Shown here: piece after piece, positions 42,843-54,800 of the stretch | Layout: each line of letters starts with the position of its first letter | How positions within the stretch are numbered: the first letter of the stretch is position 1 | Source: Charina bottae | Lineage: Eukaryota; Chordata; Lepidosauria; Squamata; Charinaidae | Length of the DNA stretch: 64,000 nucleotides | Assembly (NCBI GenBank): GCA_023362775.1 | Contig: JALMGJ010000013.1 | Coordinates: 28,622,274 to 28,686,273, forward strand | Direction: 5' to 3' | Position numbers and translations under genes: made by a program | Notes under the pieces: model-generated | Database searches by the model: none | The model's input: the letters and a program-made list of their open reading frames with translations, nothing else | Told to the model about the DNA's origin: nothing

Positions 42843-45800
42843 TTAGTGGTGGCTGGCAACATGTTGCAGGTATGGCTGCAGCTGGTGACGGTTCCGGGGG
42901 GCATGCAGCACGGCCTTGAGGGGGACTCGTTCCATGCCATGTTCCACCAGCCAGTCTTCGCTGGGCAGCCAGGGGTTGGGCCCGGGCAGCGGCATGGCTG
43001 GCTCAAAGACCTCAGTCTGCACATGCTGCCAAAGAGAAACAGAGCATTACTGACCAAGGGATGTGGGAGGGGGGCGGGGGTCCAGGGAGGGGCTGAGAGC
43101 GTACAGAGGGACGGAGATCTGCCCAAGGAGAGCTTTGTGGCAAGGTCCCTTGCAGAGTTGGAGAGGCTACCCAGCGGGGGAGTGGGGGTGCTTGGGTTCC
43201 TGGAAGGGTTTCCAGGACCATGCCAGCTTTTGCACCCCTTGCCATCTTTCTCTTCGACATGAGTGTGCCAAGATTGACTGGGCTTCCCACTACTTTGCTT
43301 CTGCCCACCCACCCACTCTCCAAACCGTATGGGCAGGTGTAGGCTGCTGGGAAGCCAGCAAGAATCCGAAGGGACCAGGAGAAAACTTTCCCAAACTTCA
43401 TGGAAGATGCGTCGCATCAGCCACAAGGCCCTGGGATGATGGGGGGCTTCAGGAACAACAACAAAAAAAGCCACCCCAGGGTAGCTGTGGTATATTCTTT
43501 TTCTCTGAAGCGGGTGGTGCACTATTGAGCCTGGGGTGGCCTCTGCAGCCTGCCAGGAGTGCCACTGCTCCCATAAGGGGGATGACATGCAGGGGGGGAA
43601 GGAAGGAAGGAAGGAAGGAAGGAAGGAAGGAAGGAAGGAAGGAAGGAAGGAAGGAAGGAAGGAAGGAAAGGCAGGAAGGAAGGAAGGAAAGGCAGGAAGG
43701 AAGGAAAGGCAGGAAGGAAGGAAGGCAGGCAGGAAGGCAGGAAGGAAGGAAAGGAAGGCAGGAAGGAAGGAAAGGCAGGAAGGCAGGAAGGCAGGAAGGA
43801 AGGAAGGAAGGAAGGAAGGAAGGAAGGAAGGAAAGGCAGGAAGGAAGGAAAGGCAGGAAGGAAGGAAGGCAGGCAGGAAGGCAGGAAGGAAAGGAAGGCA
43901 GGAAGGAAGGAAAGGCAGGAAGGAAGGAAAGGAAGGAAGGCAGGAAGGAAGGAAGGAAGGCAGGCTGGCTCTTGCTAGGCTGCCCAGAAGCCTCGTGCCC
44001 TCTGGCTAGGGCAGCCAGTGACCCCTCTTGGCTTTGGTGATTGGCTCCTGAGCGAGGTCTGCAGGAGGCGGGAGAGGGACGAGCATGCTCCTTTCCCGGA
44101 GACGCTGCTCAGAAGATACAGGAGCACCTGTGAAAGAGAGCTGCGGACTTGGGGCCTTGAGGCAGCTTTGTGGGCCGCAGAGCTCAAAAAAACCCACAGA
44201 GCCACCACCTGGGCTACAGTATTGGGGGGCTGCTGCAGACCCTTCGTGTCTAACTCAGTCCTGCCTCCCAGGCCCCATTCATGCCACCTTGGCTGCTGCC
44301 CTCGCTCTCTCGCTCAGCTCAGCATCAGCAAACCGGCCCGGCTGGGCAGCGTTCTGGAGGGGCGCCTGCTGTTGCAGCTTCGAAAGATCAGCCCTTGCCT
44401 AACGCCCTTGTTACCTGTGTGGTGGGTGAGAGCACCAGGCCCTTGGGGTAGCTGGCCTCCTCCCGGGCGCCGGACTCTGGCAGGGAAGCGGCGCTGGCGT
44501 TGCTCTCCTTCTCCCAGCCGGGGGTGTCTTCCGGGGTGTACTGCCCCAGGAGGATCAGGTTTTCGAAGGTGGGGTCCGGCTTCGCGTGGCGGGGCGCCTG
44601 CTGGTGCTTCGCGCTGCCGGGCCGGTTCCTGTAATAGGCCGGGATCGGCTCCTGCTGGGGCTGCTCGTGGCGCACCCGGAGGCTCTGGTGGGCCGGTCTG
44701 TGCCGACTCGCCACTGCCTCCGCGGGGTCAGGGAGAGGCTCGTAGCCCCCCCCGCTGGGCCCTTCACCCCACACCTTGAGAGGCACCTCCCGGCTGGCTC
44801 CGGCGATGCTGAGCTCGTCCATCTGGCTGGTGGTCCTCTGGATGCCGTGGGCGCTCTCCTCCTCGAAGCAGTCATCTCTGGCGTAGAAGCGCTCCTCGTC
44901 CATGGCACCGTAGTGCTGCGCCGCCTCCTCGGACGCCTTGCCCTGGTTGGGCAGCGACTCGCGGAGGCTCCTCAGGCAGAACTGGTAGTACTGGGTAAGG
45001 TCGTAGTTCTGCTTCAGGGGCTGTGTGGAAATATAGGGGTGCTTCAGGGCCGCGCTCGGGGTGATGCGCTCGTGAGAGTCCCACGTCAGCATCCTCTTTA
45101 TGAGCTCCACCATGCTCCGGAGGTCGAAATACTCCGCCAGGGCCTCTGTGTCTGGGTAGATCATCTTGTGGACGTTCACCGTCTCCATCTGCTCCAGGGA
45201 CTTCAGCACGTACTTCCTCCTCTCCACAGACTTGACTTTGGTGTCTGCCAGATACTCTGCTGGGGTTTTCAGCTGCCAGGCATTCGCCACCTCCGGGTGC
45301 TGGCTCCTCTTGAAAAAGAGGTGGGCCTTTCGGGCCGCGTTGAGGAGGGCGTGCCTGGGCATGCCTTGGGTCTCGCAGATGTACCGGATCTGGTCGTACT
45401 CGTTGTTCCCGGGGTAGAGGGGCCAGCCGAGGTGCAGCTCCGCCATCACGCACCCCAGCGACCACACGTCCACCTTCTCGCAGAAGGGCAGCCCCAGCAA
45501 TATCTCCGGCGCCCGGTAGAATCGGGACTGGATGTACGGCTCTTTGACGTAGCGCACTTCGTTGAAGATGCTGGCCGACCCGAAGTCGATCACCTTGACT
45601 CGGAAGGGGTACCTCACCTGGTCCACCAGCATGATGTTCTCCGGCTTCAGGTCTGCGTGGATGATGGACAGCTCTTTCAACCTGGCCAGGGCTCTCAGCA
45701 CCTGCGTGGTCACTGTGCGGATGTGCCGGACCGGCAGAGGGGAGAAGTTGTGCTCCTTCTGGAAGTCGAAGAGGTTCTGCTCCAACAGCTCAAAGACCAG

Positions 45801-46058
45801 GTAGAACTTGAGCTCATCGTGGAAGAACTCGTGGAACTGGACGATGTGGGACTCCTCCGAGTCCACCTCAGACATGGTCTGCAGCAGCTTGAGCTCGTTC
45901 TTGATGATCCTGCTGCGGTAGGAGTCGTTCTTCAGGATTTTTATGGCCACCATTTCCCCCGTGCTCCGTTTCCAGCTCTTCACCACTTCCCCAAACGTGC
46001 CCTTCCCCAGAATCTCAAAGACGTCGTAGAAATCTGACTCGGACTCGATCGTTACCAT
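42843..46058 (-). CDS. HIPK4: Homeodomain-interacting protein kinase 4
   Basis: Two coding exons, 44415-46058 and 42843-43025, joined in phase 0, give 608 aa (human 616). It begins MVTIESESDFYDVFEILGKG. The kinase domain (about 11-345) shows the GKGTFGEV loop, AIKILKND, the atypical catalytic loop HADLKPEN, DFGSAS, and the activation segment PYIQSRFYRAPE whose Tyr is the autophosphorylation site in DYRK/HIPK kinases. This is followed by WSLGCVMAELHLGWPLYPG. The tail is Pro/Gln/Ser-rich and diverged, but the C-terminus QPYLQHVASHH matches the HIPK4 end. There is no homeobox-interaction region, which separates it from HIPK1-3. The only coding intron (43026-44414) holds a long GGAA repeat. In mammals HIPK4 is mainly expressed in testis and needed for spermatid shaping. 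No CpG island was seen at its start. Confidence 0.95.
43590..43970. repeat. (GGAA)n/(GGCA) polypurine microsatellite
   Basis: About 380 bases of GGAA tetranucleotides, interrupted by GGCA and GGAAA units, in the HIPK4 coding intron. Blocks of the same composite pattern recur two to three times, a sign of internal duplication. Confidence 0.95.
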
Positions 46059-47680
46059 TGTCCTGGGCTCACCCAAGCTCAGAAACACAGGTGCAAAGTG
46101 GCTTCTTGCAAAGAGAGGTCCGGCCACCGCAGAGCCAAGAGAACCCCAGCCCTCCTCCGGAACAAGAGGTGATGCAACAGTCAGCCGGGTTCCAAAGTTG
46201 CCATGTTCAGAAAGTTCTGTTATGGAAGCAGGGAGCCCACTTGGCCTCGGGGCCTCCCACAGCCCTTCTCCAGGAGGGAAAGCTGCTCTGATGTAGGAAA
46301 TCGGGCCCCGGGAACACCTCTGCGGTGTCGTCCACAGGATCACTTTTAGCCCCAGAGCGAGAACCGGGGACCGCCTGCCGAATTTCGAGTGGATGTTTTG
46401 GAGGAGGCGTTTGCAGCATGGAGTGGAGCCTCCCTGGTAAGTGGAGGGGGGTGGCTCTCTCGGTGGGAGCCCCCCTTTCATCCCACCCCCGTCTTCACGT
46501 TCAGAGTGTGCCTTGAGTGAAGGACAGGCAAAGGGCTTTTTAGCCTTGCTTAATTTGAGGATGCGCAACTGCTCAACCCTAGATTCTTACAATGGGCATC
46601 CACTTCACAACACCTGCTCGGAGGATTTGGTCTAATCAGTTTGATAATTAGTAATTTCAAGACGCTGCTGGCAAATCCCCAGGCAGAACTTTTCCTGTCT
46701 ATGCAAGGACTGTACATCTTCTTTTACAGTGTCCCCGAGGAGAGGACAACATCTGTAAAACACGCTGGCTGTGCGTGAACCCCGCAGTTGCCTGCAAGAC
46801 CTTCCTTAAAGCAGATGGGGGGAAATGGCCGTGGAGAGAGATGACTCTGTGAGGACCCCCGTTTGCTCTGTGAGCCCAGCAGCCATAGCTATGTGGGCTG
46901 TGCTCCAGGAACAGCACAAAATGCCCCGAGGGACCAAAAGCCCTTCCCAACCGATGTATATTATAGATCCGTTCTTGCCCCCAGCCAGTTCAGCTGCCAT
47001 CCAGGAGCTAGAGGCCCCTGCAGGCCAGGTGTTTGCCGGGCAGCTTGAGAAAGCCCCTCGCCCGGAGAAGAGAATCCCCCGGAGCTTCGTTCAGCCGGAT
47101 GCCAGCAAAGCCAGTCCTGGGGCACCATGAAGACCGACTTATTATTGCCCGTGCTCCTGTGGACCCCTGCGCACAGCACCGGTGCCCAAAGCCCTGAGAA
47201 AGAGCATCGCGTGGGCCCCCAGCTGCCGCTGTTCTCTCCCCTCTGCAAATCTGTCCGGACACCTTGTCTAAACGTTGGTGTCCTCCCCTGACAAGGAGCC
47301 AGCACAGATGGCCTTCTGGCATCCTGAGATAGAGAAGGCATTTCACTGCCAAGGAATCTCCTTTGAAACTGGCTCTCCTCAGGTGCCCAGCATGCCACCA
47401 GCACCCCGGGAAGAGCAAGCGAGGGTCTCTGGATGCCAGCCCTGACTTTGTGATGTCCCGCCTTCAGGAAAGAAGGAAAGGAAAGGAAAGGAAAGGAAAG
47501 GAAAGGAAAGGAAAGGAAAGGAAAGGAAAGGAAAGGAAAGGAAAGGAAAGTCTCATGTATTTCTGAGTCCTTGGCTAGTTTGACTGCTGTGCTGGCTCTG
47601 TGGAGAGCTGAACAAGTGATATATCTTTGGGGAGCCCAGAGATGAAATGTGATGCAAGGAGCAACGGAATTAGTTCACAG
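46059..47680. other. HIPK4 5' flank and PRX-HIPK4 intergenic region
   Basis: Nothing coding was recognised. HIPK4 5' UTR and promoter should lie in the first few hundred bases. An (AAAGG)n repeat occupies 47466-47550. Confidence 0.4.
47466..47550. repeat. (AAAGG)n microsatellite
   Basis: About 16 units of GGAAA in an almost perfect tandem array. Confidence 0.95.
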
Positions 47681-48818
47681 TTTAGTTTTTATTCAAATCC
47701 AGGGTAGAAAACAAGCAGCAGCTGTAGAACAGGCTATCAGAGATACAGTGTAACTTCTTTATTTTAGAAAAAGTCTGCGTGTAATCTGGGAAAGAAGCAG
47801 TTATCGGACGTTTTAGTTTTAAAAAGGGCCATTACAGCAGGCCATGTTTGTTAAACGTTAGAATAAAAGGTTTTTGTACATTCAGAGCCACATGGAATAA
47901 TTTCTGCCCCATTTTCACCTGAGAACGGGGAGAGGCCCCCCACCACCCAAACTGCGCAGCTGGTGCTTTCCCCCTCTCCTCCCCAGGGCGAGTGGCCTTT
48001 GAAATCAAGCCACGGGTGGCTGTTCCCCTTTTGACAAGAGAGGAAGACCGCGGGGGGGGGGGGTCCCAAGCTATGGCAGCAGAACCCCCCCCCCCCCTTG
48101 CCAGCCCTCTCGTCCACACGGGCTCAAGCGGGCCCTCCTCGCCCCGGAGCGTCTCCAGCCCGGCACGGGGGGAAGAGGGCTGCTCCATATGGGGGGGGGG
48201 TGCCCCCTTGTTCACGGCATCCAGCGCTGCTGCGTAAGCTTTCAAGCCTGGGAGGCGTTCCCTGCGACCGACCAAGCACGCTCTGCGGATCGGCTGCCCT
48301 AAAACCCCCTTTTGCAGAGGAGCTTCAGCAACATCCCCCGGAGCAAGCGCAGCTGCTTCCTCGCCAAACACCATCCACTAAAAATCTTCCTCCACCCCCC
48401 AATTCGAAAGTTAGTGTTCTAAGAGGGGCGGAGGGGTGGCCTGTCTTCTAATGGAAAGAGGAAGTTAACTCCTTCAGGCTTGCCTCGTCCCAAATGGAGC
48501 GCCGCGCCCCGAGACAGCGCGCGGGCGGGAAGGCGGTGCCCAACAGCGCTTGCCGGACCCGCGTCCCTTTGCGGACGGGGACGGGACGAAGAGGCTTCCT
48601 GCTTTAAGGCGCGGCCGTGTAAGAATCTTCCCGCTTATCGGCCATGAGAGAACGAGACCCAGCATGGAGGGAAGGGCCGTGGTGGAGGGGCAGTTAAAAC
48701 AGGAAGCCCCCATCGGAGAGGCGTCCCGGCGCTTGTGCCGGCCAGCCGGCCAGGGCCTGCCCCCTCACGGTTAGTGCTGGACGTTACAAGTGCGAGCCAG
48801 GCCGGGGAGCAGCCGTCC
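47670..48818 (-). other. PRX: PRX 3' untranslated region
   Basis: About 1.1 kb between the stop codon and the poly(A) signals. It includes several G or C runs of nine or more bases (48052, 48088, 48191). Confidence 0.5.
47688..47763 (-). terminator. PRX: PRX poly(A) signals (two AATAAA)
   Basis: AATAAA occurs on the minus strand at 47758-47763 and 47688-47693, about 1.06 and 1.13 kb after the PRX stop codon. Confidence 0.5.
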
Positions 48819-51800
48819 TCAGGGAGCGGCGGCGGCGGCCGCCCCCTTTTCCCCAGGCCTCCTGGGGTCCCCCGCTACCTCGCTGGGGCTGCTCTCTGCA
48901 GAGAACGCCACGGCAGGCAGCCTGAAGTTCAGGCCGCCCTGGTCCTGCTGGTGCTCGGAGATCTCCAGCACCCCTTGGGATCTGGGGCTTAAAGCCAGTT
49001 TTGGAAATCTGAACTTGGCGGGCGGCTCCCCCTTGGCGGTAGTTTCCAAAGATGCCACCGCCGCTTGGGGCGCGGGTGCAACTGTGGCCTCCGAGGCCGG
49101 CTCCCCGTTTCGCTTCCTGAAGCGGGACAGCGCGATCCTGGGGGACTTGAACGTGGCAGCCTCGAGACTGGCGCCGCGGTGGGCTTCCTCCCTGGCCTCC
49201 TCGGCCTTCACCAGCTGGAGGTTCAGCTCCGCGTCCGTCTCCGCCGCCTTGGAGGGAGACAAGAGTTCCACCTGGGGCAGCCGGATCTTGCCCAGCTTGC
49301 TCGCCCCATCCTGGAGCAGCACTTCCACCCGCTCCCCGTTGAGCGTGGCCGCCCCCTCCGCCTTGGAAGAGCCCAGCTTGGGCGCCCTCAGCTTGGAGGA
49401 AGCCTCCTCTAGGTCACCGGCTCCCCCTTTCGTCTTGGAGAGGGAGAGCCCAAAGCCGGGCTTCAGCTTGAGTTTGGTCCTCTCGCTCCCCTCCTCTCTC
49501 TCCAGGAGCCCCGAGGAGCCCCCCGTGCCCCCCTCCCTGGGCCTCCCCGAGGCCAAGAGGCCCCTCTTGGCTTCTGCCTCCTGCCCTGCAAGGCCTTCTG
49601 GGGCCTCCAGGCCGGCCTTGGGCAGGAAGAGGCCAAACTTGGGGATTTTCACCTTGAACCGCTTCCCGCCTCCTGCATCGGAGTGGTCTTCTGCCCGCTT
49701 CCAGCCATCCCTGCCAGTACCTTCCAGGCCCAGGGCGCCCCTGAGCCGGGTATGGGGCCCCTCCACTTCGTATTCAGCATGGGTTTTGAGACTCGGGGCA
49801 GAAATTTCCAAGCCCGGGACCTTAAAAACCGATTTCTTCCCCTCCAAGCCTCCCCCACCTGCACCCCTCTGGCTTTGAGAAGTGGTGGTCTCCGTGCCCC
49901 CCTTGGTGCCCACTGCCCCAAATGTGGGCATACCAATTTTGGGCATCTTCAGCACGCCTTCCAGCCCTCCCAGATCCACCTCCAGGCCTGCAGTGCCTTC
50001 CCCTTTCCCTGCTTCTGCCCTGGCCTCTTTCCCCCTCTCCTCCGCGAGAGAGAATCTGATATCGGGCAAAGCAACCTGGGGCATTTTGAAGGTAAGTTCT
50101 GCCGCCTCGGCCGGGGGGCAGAGGGGCTGGGTATCCATGCTCAGCTCCGCCTCCGGCTTGGAGATGCTCAGGGACGGGAGCTTCAGCTTGAATTTGCTCT
50201 CCTCGGATTCCATCCCAGCTTCCCTCTCCAACTTGCCACAGCCAAGACTTGGTAACGTGGGCATCCTGAGTTTGCCTTCTTTCGCCCCAGTTTCGGAGCT
50301 CAAGGCCTCTGTGCTTCCTCTGAGTTTGGGAGCTTTCAGCTCCAGTTGGGGGACCCTGGGCAAATCCTCCTCCCCCTCCCCTTCTCCCTCTGAGCCAGAG
50401 GCCCCAAATTTGGGCCACTTCACTGAAGGAGCACCTACTTTGACCTCGGGAATCATCCCTCCCTCTGAACCCACATCAAGCTCTAGCTCAGGAGCCCTCA
50501 CTTTTGGGGCGCTGAATTTTGGCAGCCCCATGGAAGGCATCTTGAACGTCGCTTCTGCTCCTTCCAGGCCCAGCTGCTGCTCAGCCAGAGGCAGTTCCAC
50601 ATCTGGCAACCAGGCTCTGGGCAAGGCAATGTCCACTCTGGGCAGCCGAACCCTGGTGCCCAGGGCAGCGGCCTCAGCCACCCCTGCTGGGCCTTTTTCT
50701 CCCTCCTGCCCAAAGCTGAGCCGATGGCCAAGCAGCTGCGTGGCTGCCTCTGTCCCGCCATCCTCGCCCTTCCCAAGCTTTGCCAGCTCCACCTTTGGCA
50801 GCTTGATCTGGGCATCTGTGCTAGGGACTGCCTGTGGGATGCCCTCTTCTCTGCCAGCCACGGACAAACCAATATCCAGCCCTAGGGAGGGAGCAGACAC
50901 CTCAATGGAAGGCACTCTGGGGATCTGGATCTCCGCCTCGGATGCATCTACTGCCAGCTTCTCCAGAGTCGCCTCCCCTTCAGTTTTGGGACTGGGCACA
51001 GCGATCTCCACGGATGGCAGCTGGATCTTGAGGCCGGGACTCTCTGGCCCCGAGGTCAGGCCTGGTTCGGCTCCGGTGTCACGCCTCGGAAACTCTACCT
51101 GGGGGAAGCCTTTCGCATCTAGTTCTGGAGCTGGAAGATGGAGCTTCCCTTTATCTTCTTCTGCCTTCAGAGAGGAAAGCTTCAGTTTGGGCATCTTCCC
51201 AAATGGACCTTTTGGCTTCTCCTTTGGACTCCCAGGGACTTTCTTGGCTTCGGCCTCCACCCCTCTTCTCATTAGGCCCAAAGAAGCTATCCTGAACCCG
51301 GAAGCCTTGGCGTCCTTCTCCAGCCTCCCGGGGTCCACCTGCCCTGCCAGACCCTCCTTGCTGCCTTGCAGCTTCACCTCCCCACTCTCCAGGGGGCCCC
51401 ACTCTTCCTCCTTGCCTTTGCCCCCAAACCTAGGGAACGATAGTTTGGGCCCTCTAAACTTGAGGCCCGGGAGGTCAGGAGCGGTTCCCTCCCCATCTGT
51501 GCCAGACCATTCCTCCTTGCCCCGGGGGTGGCCAAGATCCACATCCACCACGGGCAGCTTCATTCTGCTCTCAGTAGCTTTGCCGAGCCTTTCCTTGGGC
51601 ACTGGCCCTTCAACCTCTACCTCTGCTCCCCGTTTTGGTTTGGGGAAAGAGATCCCAAACTTGGGCAACTTCAACCTTGGACCCAGGTCAGCAGCCTCTG
51701 CGCCCTCCACTTCAGACACTGAGACCTCTGGGCTTGTTTTGCTCCAGACTTTGGGGCCAGGAAGGCTGAATTTGGAGAGGGCAAATCGGGATGACGACTT

Positions 51801-54800
51801 CAGCTTGGCCTGGCTCTCCACAGTCACCTCCGGGAGACTTACCGCCGGGATCTCTATAGTGGGCAGCTTCATTTTGGCCCCTGGAGCGAAACCTCCCACC
51901 TCCAGGTCAGTCTTTGGCCAGAGCTTCCCCTTCCCCCCTCGATCAGGCTCTGCCCCTTCAGCGTCTGCTGGCTCTTTCTCAAAAGCAAGGTCCACCCTAG
52001 GGATTTTGGCTACCACCCCAGCGATGGCCGGCCCTTCAGTGGTCCTCAGCCGTGGCTGCAGCTCAGGTTGGCTCCTCTGACACGCTGGAATGCTGATTTC
52101 CACCTCTAACCCTTTGCCCACCGTCTCCAGGGTGACCTCGTGGGCTTTCGGGACTTGCTCAGAAACGTCTCTCTCGACCTTCGCCAAACCCAGCTCCACC
52201 CCAAGTTTCGGCAGCTCAATATCTAGCGCAGGCATGGCCGCAGATGGACAGCTCAGCCGAGCTGCAGGAACAGCCACCTCGACCTTCGGCTTCTCAACAG
52301 CGATGTCCAGCTCTGGCTTGGGCACCTTGGGGAGTTGCACACCTGGCATCTTCATTGCAGGCAAGGGAAAGTCCACCTTTGGGAGGTTGACCTTTGCCCC
52401 GGTGTCTCCTTCTGGCTTCAGCACTTGGACATGGAGCGGAGGTGGGGAGGGGGCTGCCTTGACAGGGAGATCAAGTTTGGGGAGTGATATTTGGGGCATT
52501 TGAAATGGAAACCCAGCCCCTTCTGCAGCCTCTTTGGGCTTTGCCCTTCCAGAAGGGGCAGCCAGATCCCCCATGGCCTTGGAAAAGCGCATATCCTGGA
52601 CTTTGGGGGCAGCGATGTCGAGGGAGGGCATCCTCATCTCAGGGAATTTCACTTTACGATCATCTGCCAGTGTAGCTACCTCTTCACTCTCCAGCTGCTG
52701 CTCCATCAGGGAAATCTCCAGACTAGGAATCTGCATTATGGAGCCCTTTATTTTGTCTGCCTTGGGGATTTCCAGTTTCCCGGCGCTGATTTCCACCTCC
52801 CGTTCTTCTTGGGCTTTGGGGCCCAGTTTGGGTAGGCTGACCAAGGGAACTTTCACCAAGAGTTCAGGGCTTTCCGTGTCTGTCTTCCCCTTGGGCAAGG
52901 GGAGCTCTAGATCCACTCTCGGAGCTTCCACGCCCAGAGAAGGCATTGCCACTCCCGGTTTCAGCTTGTCCTGCAGACCTTCAGCTTTTCCTCTGCGTTC
53001 TCCCAGGGCCATCTCCAGGGCAGGAGCCTTCATCAAGGGCAGCTTCAGTTCTGCTTCCTCAGCAGAGATCCCAAACTTGGGGACTTTGATTCTGAACCCC
53101 TCCCTCTTGGGGGCACCCTCTGGGGCAACGCACTCCAATTTGGGCAGGGCCAAGTCGACGCCTACGTTGGGAGCCGCCACTTCAGCTGCGGGGAGCTTCA
53201 GCCCGGCTTGGAGAACCCCTCCGTGGGTCTCCGGAGCACCGGCACTTGCTCTGGGCAGGGCGGCCTCCGCCCTGGGCAGACCAGGCTGCAGTTCTGGGGT
53301 CCTGGGGCGTTCAGCTTTGCTGCTGGCCTTGAGAGACTCCCCACCGGGCCCCACTCTAGGCAGAGGGAGGCTGAATTCCACCTGTGGTGCTTGGAATCCC
53401 ATTTCCGCTTTCGCCCCCGCTCCTTCCTTGGGCTTCTTTGTTTTGGGAAAGGGGATGGTGAATCGGAACGTCTTCCCCTCCACTCCTCCTCTGCCTGCTT
53501 CTTTCAATTCCACACCAACCTTGGGCAGGCCCAGGCCCAGGCCCAGGCCCCCTCTGGCCGCCGCTGCCTCCCTGACCTTTAGCCGGGGGAGCTTCAGTCT
53601 GTGTCGCCTGGTCTCCAGGGAGGGGTCTGGGCTTGCTGCAGCCGCTGCCACCTCTCCAGCACTCTTGGCCTTGCGCAGCTTGGAGAACTTGGGGAAGGAG
53701 AACTCCACATCAACGGGGGCGACCTCGGGCTTCCCAGAGGCCAGGCCCACCTCCTGCAGGCTCTCCGCCACCATCACCATCCTCCTCCTCCTCCGCTTCC
53801 TCCTCCTCTTCAGGGAGGAGAGACTCTGGATGTTCTGGGGAGAGAAGGGCCAAGGACTGGATGAGTCTCGGCTGCCCACCCAAGAGGCCTGTCTCTCCTC
53901 ACGGAGAACCATGGTGACTTCTCCTGCGGTAGAAGCACACAGACCCACGCGGGCGTGTCACAGGCCTCCGCATCAGTCTCTCACAGAACTCATGCTTCTA
54001 AGCGGTCCAGTTAAAAAAAAACCCACCTCCTCTGCCTTTGCAATCAACAGGCCGGGGTCAGGGGTTCCAGGCTGCAGGGAGATTCAGGATCAGCCTGATC
54101 CCTCCCAGCCTTCCCTATTGTGCAGGCTGACTCTGGGGACAAAGCGGGGGAAGGAAGATGGCCCAACCCATCTTTCCGAGCTGTCTGTAGGAAGGTCGGG
54201 AAGCCAACAGTAGCTTGCAGACAGGTCTGTTGGGAAGGGAAACGAGCAAACGTCCTGCGTCAAGCTGGGCGGATCGGTCTCATCCACCATCAGGAAGCCC
54301 ATCGGTGGTGCCTGAAGAGGGGAACCATGAGAGCCTACTCCGATTAGTCCCACTCCGTAACGGGGGGGGGGCTTCCTCTGTCTCAGGTGGGAGGCCTCCG
54401 GCCTGTTGCACAGTACAGGTGGGAGAAAAAAGCAGAATGGAACGTAGACCCTCTTATACATGCAGCTTGCATTTTAGATGCAGCCACTGCTGGAATTATC
54501 CCTCAACGGATTTCTCAGTCCTGCAGTAAACGTACTTATCAGAGATCTACAGCCTTGGATGATTGCCTGGGAGATTTCCAGTTCTCGTATCTGCCAAGAG
54601 AAGCCCGTCAGAACCCCTTTCCCCCCGTTTCTCCTCCGAACTTGCACTCGGACATAGCCTGCCTTGAGCAAAGAGCCACGGACAGCTCTCCCGTGGTCCT
54701 TTCCTTTCACCTCCGCCTCGGCCTGAGGCGTCCGCCTCGCCCTCCCGGAGCTCGCTGCCGTGCAGCGAAGCAGCCTCGGGCCCAGTCTGGGTCCCTGGAG

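Noticed and set aside
43590..43970. Tandem array considered as a CRISPR array
   Set aside because: It is a tetranucleotide microsatellite without distinct spacers, in an animal genome.
46059..46568. Upstream in-frame extension of HIPK4
   Set aside because: The frame is open for another 170 codons, but homology with HIPK4 begins exactly at MVTIESESDFYD; the upstream part is most likely 5' UTR.
53835..53948. Upstream extension of the large periaxin frame to an ATG at 53948
   Set aside because: The open frame crosses the splice acceptor at 53835. The PDZ-bearing exons join in phase at 53834, as in mammals.
49882..54213. Long plus-strand open frames (732 and 559 codons) opposite periaxin
   Set aside because: They lie antisense to the 5 kb periaxin exon and mirror its repeats and base composition. 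They show no domain of their own.
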